A stretch of 64,000 nucleotides of DNA from the NCBI GenBank assembly GCA_037137375.1, contig JBAXKJ010000011.1, positions 77,785-141,784 on the forward strand, in the 5' to 3' direction. The first letter of the stretch is position 1, and each line of letters begins with the position of its first letter. The notes beneath the pieces are model-generated. The model saw only the letters and a program-made list of their open reading frames with translations, did no database searches and had not been told where the DNA came from. Origin of the DNA: CAINVV01 sp037137375 (GTDB taxonomy: Bacteria > Bacteroidota > Bacteroidia > Bacteroidales > Prolixibacteraceae). The translations under genes were made by a program, and so were the position numbers. Positions 36,718 to 45,226 of this stretch are shown piece by piece.

Positions 36718-39513
36718 ATGAGAACCTGTACGCTTCTTTTTGCTTTGCTTTTATTTTTTAAAGTAAGTGTCTCCCAGGTCATTACATCAGTTCCAGCTCT
36801 GCCGGTGGACAACCAGCCGGTGACCATTACTTTCGATGCATCCAAAGGAACTGCAGGTTTGAAGGATTATGCCGGTGATGTCTATGCTCATATCGGAGTG
36901 ATCACAGATAAAAGCACCTCTTCCGGTGACTGGAAATATGTCGTAGCCACCTGGGGAACAAATGTTGATAAGGCAAAAATGACCAGGATAGGCGCAAACC
37001 AATATCAGATAACTTTGTCGCCTGATATCAGGCAATATTTTGCCGTTCCCGCAGGTGAGGCGATTCAAAAAATTGCCATGGTATTTCGCAGCGGCGCTCA
37101 GGTCAACGGCGCTTTCCTGGAAGGGAAAGATACCGGTAGCAAAGACATCTTCCTCGACATCTATGCCTCGACCGGACTAAATTTCGTCATCCAGCAACCT
37201 GCTAAAAACCTGGTTTTCCAGCCATACGCCAACATTCCGTTCTCAGCCTCTGCCTCTGCAACAGCTGATTTTGAATTGTATCTGAATGCCAATAAAATCC
37301 TTGCTTCAACCGGAACAACAATCACTTACAGCTTTAATCTTCCATCCGGGGATTACTGGATCAGGGCCAAGGCCACAGCCCAGGCAAAGACCCTCTGGGA
37401 CTCGGTCTATTTTCATGTGATTGGCGCGGAAGTCAGGGAGACACGGCCTGCAGGCGTGAAAAAGGGCATCAACTACCCTGATTCGCAATCCGCTTTGCTT
37501 GTTTTATGGGCTCCACTAAAGCAAAATGTGTTCGTTCTTGGTGATTTCAATAACTGGCAGGCTTCCACTACTTCCAGGATGAAACGGGATGGCGACTATT
37601 TCTGGTTGAAAATTGACAAGCTTACCCCCGGCAAAGAATATGCCTTCCAGTACCTGGTCGATGGTAGCCTGAAAATCGCCGATCCTTATACCGATAAGAT
37701 TTTGGATCCATCCAATGATAAAGGAATCAATGCTTCAACCTATCCGAACCTCCTGGCATACCCTACCGGGAAGACCGACGGCATCGTTTCTGTTCTCCAG
37801 CCTAATAAGACAAAATACAGCTGGCAGTCTTCCCAATTTACCCCGCCAGCCTCCGACACCTGTGTCATCTATGAGGCGTTAGTCAGGGATTTCGATGCAA
37901 AACATTCTTTTGCCGGTGTTGTCAGCCATCTGGATTACCTCAAAGACCTGAAAATAAATGTACTGGAACTGATGCCGGTCAATGAGTTCGAAGGCAACAG
38001 CAGCTGGGGCTATAATCCTTCCTTTTATTTTGCAACCGACAAATATTATGGTCCGGCAGATGAACTTAAGAAACTGGTGGATCAATGTCATCAAAGAGGC
38101 ATTGCCGTCGTAATGGACATGGTTCTGAACCACTCCTACGGACAGAGTCCTTTCGTACAGCTCTATTTTGATGGCACCAATCCCAGCACACAGAACCCCT
38201 GGTACAACGTAAAAAGTAACTTTACCAATCCCGATGCACAGTGGGGTTATGACTTTAACCACGATAGTCCGGCGACCCGCGAACTCGTCGATAGCATCGC
38301 CTCCTACTGGATGTCAGAGTTTAGGATCGATGGCTTTAGATACGACTTCACGAAAGGATTTTCCAACAATATTAAACCAAGCTCAGACACCTGGGGAAGT
38401 AAATATGATGCCCAGCGCATCTATAACCTCGAGCGGATGGCAGGCGAAGTGAGGAAAAGGAAGAATGGAGCCCTCATCATCTTTGAACACCTGGCCGACA
38501 ACAACGAGGAGAAAGAACTCGTTGAATCAGGCAATGGAATTCTCCTCTGGGGCAATGCCGCCTTCAATTCACAGGAAGCCGCAATGGGCTTCAATGACAG
38601 CAATAATTCAGATTTAACCTGGGCAAGTTATACCTCCCGTGGTTGGAACAAAGCCGCTTCAGTAGGTTATATGGAGAGCCACGACGAGGAAAGAATCGCC
38701 TATAAGTGCCTCACTTTTGGCAATAGCCAGGGAAGTTACACCACAAAGGACAGTACGACAGCTTACAAAAGGGCGGCCCTGACTGCAGCAATCTTTTTAC
38801 CCATACCGGGACCGAAAATGATTTGGCAATTTGGTGAGCTGGGATATGACTATTCTATTGATTATCTTGGTCGTTTGGCGGAAAAGCCGATCCGTTGGGA
38901 TTATGTCGACAAACCTGCCCGGACCTATCTTTTCAGGGTGATGGCCAAACTAAATTACCTCAAGAAAACCTATCCGATCTTCAGAACGACAGATTTCACT
39001 TTCGCGCTCACAGCTGATATTAAGTGGCTGAAATTGAATCTTAACACCGACAATGTGCTGATCATCGGGAATTTCGGAGTGACTTCCGCTTCCCCGTCAG
39101 TAACGTTCCCGAAGACGGGCACCTGGTACGAATATTTTTCGGAAACCACTCTGAATGTAACAAGTACCAGCCAGACCCTCACGCTTCCTCAGGGAGAATT
39201 CAGACTCTATTCGACGCAGAATTTCGCCAAAGCCAATATCACCACAGACGTTTCTGTCTTGCCAAAAGCCGAAGCCGGTTTCGTCGTCTGGCCCAACCCG
39301 TTAAACGACTACCTGAATATTTCCTCTGTTTTACCGCTTTCGCGGATTGCGGTTTATTCCATGGCAGGCAGCTTAATCAAGGAGCTAACTTTACCAGGAA
39401 CAGAATCCACCGCAAGGGAACTTTTCCTTGGAGACCTGCTTCGTGGTAACTATCTGATTCAGGTTATCAGCAAGGATGGGAAGAAGGAAACCAGGAAGAT
39501 TGTCAAATACTAA
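36718..39513 (+). CDS. GH13 alpha-amylase exported by the type IX secretion system
   Basis: I start at ATG 36718 because it gives a signal peptide (MRTCTLLFALLLFFKVSVSQ); codons upstream cross the terminator. The protein has 931 residues. An N-terminal beta domain (about 22-150) is followed by a linker beta domain and a CBM48-like domain (VLGDFNNWQAS, about 270-330). The GH13 barrel has DMVLNHSYG, nucleophile D543 in GFRYDF, acid/base E590 in IIFEHL and D656 in ESHDEERI. A C-terminal T9SS type A sorting domain (about 850-931) starts WPNPLNDYLNIS and ends TRKIVKY. It probably takes the SusG role at the surface by T9SS and not as a lipoprotein. The barrel resembles bacterial amylases that also have branching-enzyme-like N-domains. 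Confidence 0.93.
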   Translation: MRTCTLLFALLLFFKVSVSQVITSVPALPVDNQPVTITFDASKGTAGLKDYAGDVYAHIGVITDKSTSSGDWKYVVATWGTNVDKAKMTRIGANQYQITLSPDIRQYFAVPAGEAIQKIAMVFRSGAQVNGAFLEGKDTGSKDIFLDIYASTGLNFVIQQPAKNLVFQPYANIPFSASASATADFELYLNANKILASTGTTITYSFNLPSGDYWIRAKATAQAKTLWDSVYFHVIGAEVRETRPAGVKKGINYPDSQSALLVLWAPLKQNVFVLGDFNNWQASTTSRMKRDGDYFWLKIDKLTPGKEYAFQYLVDGSLKIADPYTDKILDPSNDKGINASTYPNLLAYPTGKTDGIVSVLQPNKTKYSWQSSQFTPPASDTCVIYEALVRDFDAKHSFAGVVSHLDYLKDLKINVLELMPVNEFEGNSSWGYNPSFYFATDKYYGPADELKKLVDQCHQRGIAVVMDMVLNHSYGQSPFVQLYFDGTNPSTQNPWYNVKSNFTNPDAQWGYDFNHDSPATRELVDSIASYWMSEFRIDGFRYDFTKGFSNNIKPSSDTWGSKYDAQRIYNLERMAGEVRKRKNGALIIFEHLADNNEEKELVESGNGILLWGNAAFNSQEAAMGFNDSNNSDLTWASYTSRGWNKAASVGYMESHDEERIAYKCLTFGNSQGSYTTKDSTTAYKRAALTAAIFLPIPGPKMIWQFGELGYDYSIDYLGRLAEKPIRWDYVDKPARTYLFRVMAKLNYLKKTYPIFRTTDFTFALTADIKWLKLNLNTDNVLIIGNFGVTSASPSVTFPKTGTWYEYFSETTLNVTSTSQTLTLPQGEFRLYSTQNFAKANITTDVSVLPKAEAGFVVWPNPLNDYLNISSVLPLSRIAVYSMAGSLIKELTLPGTESTARELFLGDLLRGNYLIQVISKDGKKETRKIVKY

Positions 39514-39593
39514 GGTATTGCAGCGCAGATTAAACCTTCGGAATTTTCTGACGTCAAACAGAATCTTAGTTATGTTTTTGAAAGTCAATAATT

Positions 39594-42026
39594 GTGAAGA
39601 ATACCTTTAGGTTTCTCTTGGTGGGACTGTTTTTATGCTTGTCTTTTGCATCCTTCGTTTCCAGCAACAAAATAGAGGATTATTCAAGCATTATCATCAG
39701 TCGATTTAATAAGATCTGGATTGGTGAGCCACAGGAAAAGGTTTATATTCAAACAGATAAGCCTTATTACAGCTCCGGGGAAGATATCTGGATGAAAGGA
39801 TTCGTGGTAAATGCCACCACCCATCAGTCTCCATCCCTGAGCCGGTTTCTTTATGTGGAACTGACTAATCCCTCAGATTCCCTGATTACCAGGATAAAAA
39901 TCCGCCGCGATTCAGTCGGATTTGCAGGGAGTATCAAGCTGAAATCAGATTTGGCTGAAGGGTATTATACACTGCGGGCATTCACCTACTGGATGCAGAA
40001 TGAATCCTCAGATTTCTTCTTCAGTAAGAAGATTTTCATTGGAAACAGCATTTCTGCGGGGTCGAAGACTGCTAATGTGCCGAAGTCAAAGAAAGGTGGC
40101 AAGAACCAGGTCCAGCAAAAGGCGGTCAATGATTTTGATGTACAGTTTTTCCCGGAAAGCGGACCGCTGCTGACAAATAGTTTACAAAATGTGGCGTTCA
40201 AAGCCATTGGAAATAACGGATTATCAGTTGAAATAACCGGAAAGATATTCAATGAACAAAATGAGGAGATCCTCTCATTTAGATCTCTGGACAAGGGAAT
40301 GGGGAAGTTTATTCTTAATCCCGATCGTGGGGTGAAATATCATGCCATGATAACCTCGTCAACAGGACTCGAAAAACGTTTCGAACTTCCATTATCCCAG
40401 ACCGAAGGAGTGGCCATTCACCTGGCCAATTACGGTGGAAATATCATTTATGAGGTAATCAATCATACCACCAAGCCAAATTCTTCGCTTTATCTTCTGG
40501 CCCATTCCAGGGGGAAAGTTTATGTAATTTCTCAGGTTGCCAAGTTGAACGGGAAAATCCCTGAATCCGCCCTGCCCGCAGGTATCAACTCCTTTTCAGT
40601 GATCGATTCCATTGGAAACACTCTTTGTGAAAGACTTTTGTTCGACTGGACCATTAATCAGCCGAAGATCAGCATGCAAAGTAGCAAGAGCTCTTACGGC
40701 CGTCGCGAGCCGGTCGATCTGAACTTCAATATCCGTTCCGTAACCGGGAAATCCAATACCGGTCAATTTGCGATAAGCGTCACCGACAGCCGGACTGTCC
40801 TCCAGGATACACTGGCCGACAATATCCTCAGCTACCTGTTGCTGTCTTCAGATATAAAAGGTTACGTCGAAGAACCCGCATCCTATTTTTCAGGAAATCA
40901 AGCGGCAGGAAGGGCGAAGATGGACCTGTTGATGATGACGCAGGGCTGGCGAAGATTTAGCACTCCTCAAATTGTGAAAGGTGTCTATCCAAATCTGGAA
41001 TACTACCTTGAACTCGGTCAAGCCCTCTCCGGAAAGGTCAAAAATGTCCTCGGAAAGCCTTCCAAAAAATGCGATGTAATCATGCTCTCCGCGTACAAGA
41101 ATTCGATGAGAATATCCCAGACGGATAGTCTGGGCCGTTACCTGATCGAAGGGCTCGAATTTCCTGACAGCACTTCCTTCATCCTGAAAGCCAACAAGAA
41201 AAAATCAATTTTGGACGTGGAAATTATTCCTGATTCCGATTTCTTCGCGAAATCCAGGAAAATAATTCCAATACCGGTTGAGGGTTCGGCAAAGATCCCT
41301 GCCGAATATCTGCAGCAGAGTCTGGACAAATATAACTTCGAGGGAGGCATGCACGTAAATTTGGCTGAAATCACGGTCGAGGCCAAAAAAATTGAAGAGA
41401 ATCCCGGGGGCCAGTATTATTCAGGAATGGGAGATGCCAGGATTTCCCGTAAAGATCTTGACAGATTTCAAGGAATGAGCATCATGACAGCCATCTCAAT
41501 GTTACCGGGTGTTCAGGTATTAGGCGACAAAATCTCTATTAGGGGCAGTATGGAAAATCCGACGATCATGGTCGATGGCTTTGCTGCCAACAGCATAGAT
41601 GAAATTTCTTATCTGACCACCTTCGATGTGGAGCAAATTGAAGTTTTTAAAGGGGCCAGCGCTGCAATTTTTGGTTCACGCGGGGGCAATGGAGTCATCG
41701 CCATCACACTGAAAACGGGCGCGGATATGACTGCACATTCAACAATGCCTATCAGTCTGAGGCATATATTCCCCCTGGGATACCAGAAACCGACTTACTT
41801 TTATACCCCCAAATACGAAGTCGATTCCATCAGAAGGAATCCGGTACCCGACCTCAGGACTACCATTTACTGGAATCCCACGCTAAAGACAGATAGCACC
41901 GGAGTCATGCATGTGAAATTTTTTACGGCCGACAAGGAGAATAATTACCAGGTAGTACTCGAAGGAATCACCGATGAAGGCGATCTGTGCCGCTACCTAG
42001 GTATCATAAAACGGGAAAATAATTAA
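39594..42026 (+). CDS. MG2-domain protein with TonB plug but no beta-barrel
   Basis: The start is GTG 39594, giving MKNTFRFLLVGLFLCLSFASF, a signal peptide; no in-frame ATG precedes it. The protein has 810 residues. EKVYIQTDKPYYSSGEDIWMKG (about 49-70) is a macroglobulin MG2-type opening, repeated beta domains follow to about 600, and a TonB-receptor plug lies at about 620-705 (MLPGVQVLGDKISIRG; IEVFKGASAAIFGSRGGNGVI). Only about 100 residues remain after the plug, too few for a 22-strand barrel. Such proteins are widespread in Bacteroidota but of unknown role. It starts 80 bases after the amylase, so membership in the starch operon is possible but not shown. Its stop codon overlaps that of the convergent gene. 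Confidence 0.85.
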   Translation: MKNTFRFLLVGLFLCLSFASFVSSNKIEDYSSIIISRFNKIWIGEPQEKVYIQTDKPYYSSGEDIWMKGFVVNATTHQSPSLSRFLYVELTNPSDSLITRIKIRRDSVGFAGSIKLKSDLAEGYYTLRAFTYWMQNESSDFFFSKKIFIGNSISAGSKTANVPKSKKGGKNQVQQKAVNDFDVQFFPESGPLLTNSLQNVAFKAIGNNGLSVEITGKIFNEQNEEILSFRSLDKGMGKFILNPDRGVKYHAMITSSTGLEKRFELPLSQTEGVAIHLANYGGNIIYEVINHTTKPNSSLYLLAHSRGKVYVISQVAKLNGKIPESALPAGINSFSVIDSIGNTLCERLLFDWTINQPKISMQSSKSSYGRREPVDLNFNIRSVTGKSNTGQFAISVTDSRTVLQDTLADNILSYLLLSSDIKGYVEEPASYFSGNQAAGRAKMDLLMMTQGWRRFSTPQIVKGVYPNLEYYLELGQALSGKVKNVLGKPSKKCDVIMLSAYKNSMRISQTDSLGRYLIEGLEFPDSTSFILKANKKKSILDVEIIPDSDFFAKSRKIIPIPVEGSAKIPAEYLQQSLDKYNFEGGMHVNLAEITVEAKKIEENPGGQYYSGMGDARISRKDLDRFQGMSIMTAISMLPGVQVLGDKISIRGSMENPTIMVDGFAANSIDEISYLTTFDVEQIEVFKGASAAIFGSRGGNGVIAITLKTGADMTAHSTMPISLRHIFPLGYQKPTYFYTPKYEVDSIRRNPVPDLRTTIYWNPTLKTDSTGVMHVKFFTADKENNYQVVLEGITDEGDLCRYLGIIKRENN

Positions 42027-43393
42027 GGTGCCTGTTTGACCACAATGGTCTTAATATTCACAAACTCCCTGATGCCAAAGGCTGAGAGCTCGCGTCCATA
42101 GCCGCTCTCCTTGATGCCACCGAAAGGAAGCCGTGGATCCGATTTAACGAAATCATTGACAAACACGCAGCCTGCCTCCAACCCTTTTTCGGCCAGGGCT
42201 TTTCCCTTCTGAAGATCTGATGTGTAGACACCCGCACCCAGACCAAAAACTGTGTCATTGGCAATTTTGATGGCCTCTTCTTCCGTCCTAAATCGATACA
42301 AAACAGCTGCCGGACCAAATAATTCTTCATGGTAAGCAGGCATTCCAGGAGTTACATTTTCCAGCACCGTTGGCGGATACAAAGCAGCAGACCCTACCGG
42401 GATATACCCACCTAGCAAAACCGTCGCTCCCATGTTCCGGCTTCTTTCAACTTGCTGGTGAAGCTCATCGCGGAGATCCGTGCGGGCCAGCGGACCCAGC
42501 GCGGTCTGCGGATCGAGTGGATCACCAAAAGCCGCTGCTGCCATCAGCCGCACAAATTCATCCTTGAAAGCATCATATACCTTGTCTGCCACAATAAACC
42601 TCTTGGCTCCGATGCAACTCTGTCCGGCGTTCAGCAGCCTGCTGGTTACACAAAGTCTGGCTGCAGTCTCAACGTTGGCGTCTTCCAGGATCAGATGTGG
42701 ATCGCTGCCCCCCAGTTCGAGCACGGATTTTTTGAGGCTGGCACCTGCTGCGGCGGCTACCGCTTTCCCGGCAGGTGTGCTTCCGGTAAGGGTGACAGCC
42801 TTGATAAATGGATTTTCGATGACAGACTGAACGGCCGAAGAACCGATCAAAAGGGTTCTGAATATATTCTCCGGGAACCCGGCCTCCATCACCAGATGCT
42901 CAATGGCCAGTGCACAACCGGAAACATTGGAGGCATGTTTCAGCACCCCCGTATTACCTGCCATCAACGCCGGCGCCAAAAAGCGGAACACCTGCCAGAA
43001 CGGGAAGTTCCAGGGCATCACCGCAAGGATCGTCCCGATGGGTTGATAAGAAATATAGGATTCGTAAGCCTCAGTCGGAACCACCTCATTTTTCAGAAAG
43101 GACGCTGCATTATCGGCGTAATAACCGCAGCAAAGGGCGCATTTGTCAATTTCCCCCAAAGCCTCCCGCAGGACTTTCCCCATCTCAGAAACCATTAAAT
43201 GAGCCAGTGATTCCCTGCGAAGCGTCAAAGCTGCCTGCAGATTCCGCATCTTGAGGGCCCTGAATTCAAAGTCCGTATGCTTCCATCGTTGGTAAGCAGC
43301 GTCGACCTTATGCAAAATGGAATCCACCTCGCCGGAAGAGTATTCCCGGTAGGTTTGGATTATTTTTCCTGAAAATGGATTGATTGATTGCAT
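42023..43393 (-). CDS. NAD(P)-dependent aldehyde dehydrogenase (succinate-semialdehyde type)
   Basis: This 456-residue protein of the ALDH superfamily has cofactor-site MPWNFPFWQ (126-134) and KHASNVSGCA, TLTGSTPAGK at 201-210, the general base E226 in LELGGSDP, and the catalytic Cys260 in NAGQSCIGAKRF. The C-terminal LPFGGIKESGYGREL is typical. The overall length and the short N-terminus match the succinate-semialdehyde dehydrogenase group (GabD/Sad-like), oxidising an aldehyde to an acid in the cytoplasm. The actual substrate is not shown by the context. It is convergent with the MG2 gene; both stops share the four bases 42023-42026. Confidence 0.9.
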   Translation of the reverse strand: MQSINPFSGKIIQTYREYSSGEVDSILHKVDAAYQRWKHTDFEFRALKMRNLQAALTLRRESLAHLMVSEMGKVLREALGEIDKCALCCGYYADNAASFLKNEVVPTEAYESYISYQPIGTILAVMPWNFPFWQVFRFLAPALMAGNTGVLKHASNVSGCALAIEHLVMEAGFPENIFRTLLIGSSAVQSVIENPFIKAVTLTGSTPAGKAVAAAAGASLKKSVLELGGSDPHLILEDANVETAARLCVTSRLLNAGQSCIGAKRFIVADKVYDAFKDEFVRLMAAAAFGDPLDPQTALGPLARTDLRDELHQQVERSRNMGATVLLGGYIPVGSAALYPPTVLENVTPGMPAYHEELFGPAAVLYRFRTEEEAIKIANDTVFGLGAGVYTSDLQKGKALAEKGLEAGCVFVNDFVKSDPRLPFGGIKESGYGRELSAFGIREFVNIKTIVVKQAP

Positions 43394-43658
43394 GGAGTTA
43401 TATTTTAATAAGGCTATGAAAGGCCAATCCTTTTTGTGTTATCTGGTATTTTTGTTTTGAACTTGTTGCTGAATCCTGTTCTTTTGTAAATGATGTTCTT
43501 AATTCTATCTATCGTAGTATTCTACTGTATAAAATCTCCTGCTGTAACTGCTGCAACTCGTGCTGCTGTTGGTTATTGGTCATCTTTTTTCTATGATTGC
43601 CCTTAATCTGGACAACAAGTACAGACAACGGGCATTTTTGATCAGAAGAGAATCGAAT

Positions 43659-43919
43659 TCAAAATGGTATTTGTATAAGTTCAATAGGATAAATTTTTCC
43701 TTCATAAATAGCACAAGTATTAGCGTTATTTCTAACAAGTTCTAATAAAATTCTAATAAAATTATACCTTATTAGATCTTTAAGATTCAGAAAATCAGCA
43801 GCTTCAAAAGTACTATCAATTTTTGAACTACTAAATGATCTACTAATTTCACGAATTATTAGATGCCCAAATTGTTCATCAAATTTCTTTCAAGTGTTTT
43901 AGAGAACCAAGACATCATT
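43659..43919 (-). pseudogene. Frameshifted small gene coupled to the nuclease gene by TAATG
   Basis: The ATG at 43919 overlaps the stop of the nuclease gene (TAATG). The first frame reads MMSWFSKTLERN and stops after about 19 residues. Shifting by one base in GAAAGAAATTT opens a 73-codon frame, starting FDEQFGHLIIREISRS and ending YEGKIYPIELIQIPF, with a stop at 43659-43661. One extra A in the AAA run would join the two into one protein of about 85 residues. Whether this is a true mutation, a sequencing error or programmed slippage cannot be told here. I do not recognise the product. The coupling indicates it belonged to the ATPase-nuclease operon. Confidence 0.6.
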
Positions 43920-44919
43920 ACTTCTGTATTTCTACTAAAAGATTTACAATCTCATCAATATGAGACTGATCAGTAATAATGATCTGTGCACATGGTCCAT
44001 TATAGAATTTCTGGACGCTATCCGTAAGTGTCACTATCTTATGATGTTTTATTTTGCTTTCAATGGTAGCCTGATCAAGCATGGCTACTATAGTCATTTT
44101 CTTTTTCCGTACTTCAATGAAAGCAAAATTCCGTTTCTTCCTTAGTGAAACATAGTAGCGTTGCGGATTAAATTTGATCTCTTTTATTTGTTCCGTAAGC
44201 TCATCGTGCAATATTCGGTATGCTTCCTTTATCTCCGGCAAAGCATCTTCTAGATGATAATCTTCAGTATATGGACCAACTTTGACTTCCTCGTCAGAAG
44301 AAAGTTCCACTGTTACAAGGTTTGCAAATTCAGGAGTTAAACTGATGATGCTTTCCCCGTTGTTGCAGTATTCTTTCAGCAAGGTCAACTTAACAATTTT
44401 ACCCCATGTATCGGTATAGGTATTAATGATCTCCGGCAATTCGGGTTTCTCATTGTCGAGTATCAACAAGATGTTTTGACTGTTTTCAATGGTATCTTTA
44501 ATGAATTTGAATATTTCCTTGTTCCCGATACGGTCCTTAAACTGTTTCTTTAGTCCAGCATCCGCATTGATCAGCGAATAAAGTTTCTCAATCAATTCAC
44601 TTTGGCTTACCGGATTCTTGAAAAAAGCAAAGAACTTGGTGATCTGTGGAAAAATGTGGTTGAAGAAACTGTGGCTGACCAACTCTACTTCAATGAGATA
44701 AAACTCTGGATTCTCCGGGTCATTGAGGTCGAACAGAAAGGCATCGGGAATAGTTCCGCCTAACGTCTTGTGGTCGATCTTCTTTTTTGCTTCGATAATG
44801 ATGCTATGTTGACCGAACAGGTTTTTGCTATTCTGAAACATCAAGTCTTCCAACTCTTTTTCTTTGGAAAATTCTTTTTCGGTGAACCGCTTATTGTTGA
44901 GATAGAGGGCTGTTTGCAT
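43918..44919 (-). CDS. PD-(D/E)XK nuclease-like protein with DUF5655-like C-terminus
   Basis: This 333-residue protein has no signal peptide. The N-terminal part (about 18-120) has the restriction-endonuclease-like order KELEDLMFQN (E24), then IPDAFLFD (D59), FYLIEVEL (E77-V78-E79) and PQITKFF (Q92), as in NucS/DUF91-type nucleases. The usual Lys of E-x-K is Glu here, so catalytic competence is uncertain. A middle region with LLILDNEKP (about 150) follows. The C-terminal 110 residues (RYYVSLRKKRNFAFIEVRKKKMTIV) resemble the DUF5655 domain found at the end of such nucleases. It starts 3 bases after a 35-codon ORF and its stop overlaps the next start, so it is the fourth gene of a compact operon led by an ATPase. 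Confidence 0.72.
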   Translation of the reverse strand: MQTALYLNNKRFTEKEFSKEKELEDLMFQNSKNLFGQHSIIIEAKKKIDHKTLGGTIPDAFLFDLNDPENPEFYLIEVELVSHSFFNHIFPQITKFFAFFKNPVSQSELIEKLYSLINADAGLKKQFKDRIGNKEIFKFIKDTIENSQNILLILDNEKPELPEIINTYTDTWGKIVKLTLLKEYCNNGESIISLTPEFANLVTVELSSDEEVKVGPYTEDYHLEDALPEIKEAYRILHDELTEQIKEIKFNPQRYYVSLRKKRNFAFIEVRKKKMTIVAMLDQATIESKIKHHKIVTLTDSVQKFYNGPCAQIIITDQSHIDEIVNLLVEIQK

Positions 44920-44922
44920 TGG

Positions 44923-45030
44923 TTAATGGGTTTTTAGAATATCCAAATGATCATATAATTTCGGAAGTAAATTTCTATCAAATTCAAATTGTGTTGCATG
45001 TTCAGGTAAATTTAATGCATCCATATTCAT
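44923..45030 (-). CDS. Very small ORF (35 codons) filling the gap between operon genes
   Basis: The ORF starts MNMDALNLPEHATQFEFDRN and ends LDILKTH. Its ATG lies 3 bases after the 57-residue gene's stop and its own stop lies 3 bases before the nuclease ATG, so it fits the operon spacing exactly. It is acidic, has no signal peptide and no similarity I recognise. The exact fit in the gap is the main argument for it being real; length alone gives little support. Confidence 0.5.
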   Translation of the reverse strand: MNMDALNLPEHATQFEFDRNLLPKLYDHLDILKTH

Positions 45031-45033
45031 AGC

Positions 45034-45207
45034 TTAATTTCCCCACATACAAGGTTGTGCCTTTTCATTGTAAAGTTTAATCGCACCACGAGTCTCCAGC
45101 CATTCAAAAATTAGTCTACCTAATGTGTCATTAGTATATGAACACTTCGATGTTTTCCTGATGTAGAGGATAAACTCATCATTTCCCATTTGAATTTTTG
45201 TTGCCAT
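45034..45207 (-). CDS. Small conserved-looking protein (57 residues) in the ATPase operon
   Basis: I start at ATG 45207 (MATKIQMGNDEFILYIRK), 19 bases after the ATPase stop; extending upstream would overlap that gene. The protein reads as a short alpha/beta unit with ILYIRKTSKCSYTNDTLGR, LIFEWLETRGAIKLYNEK and a C-terminal CMWGN. The compact shape and position between an ATPase and a nuclease suggest a partner or regulator of them, but I know no family for it. Confidence 0.65.
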   Translation of the reverse strand: MATKIQMGNDEFILYIRKTSKCSYTNDTLGRLIFEWLETRGAIKLYNEKAQPCMWGN

Positions 45208-45226
45208 AACTTTAATATTTAATGAT

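Noticed and set aside
43509..43583. Small minus-strand ORF MTNNQQQHELQQLQQEIL..
   Set aside because: Only 24 codons, driven by a CTG/CAG-rich stretch, with no neighbour coupling. It may be a gene fragment but cannot be supported.
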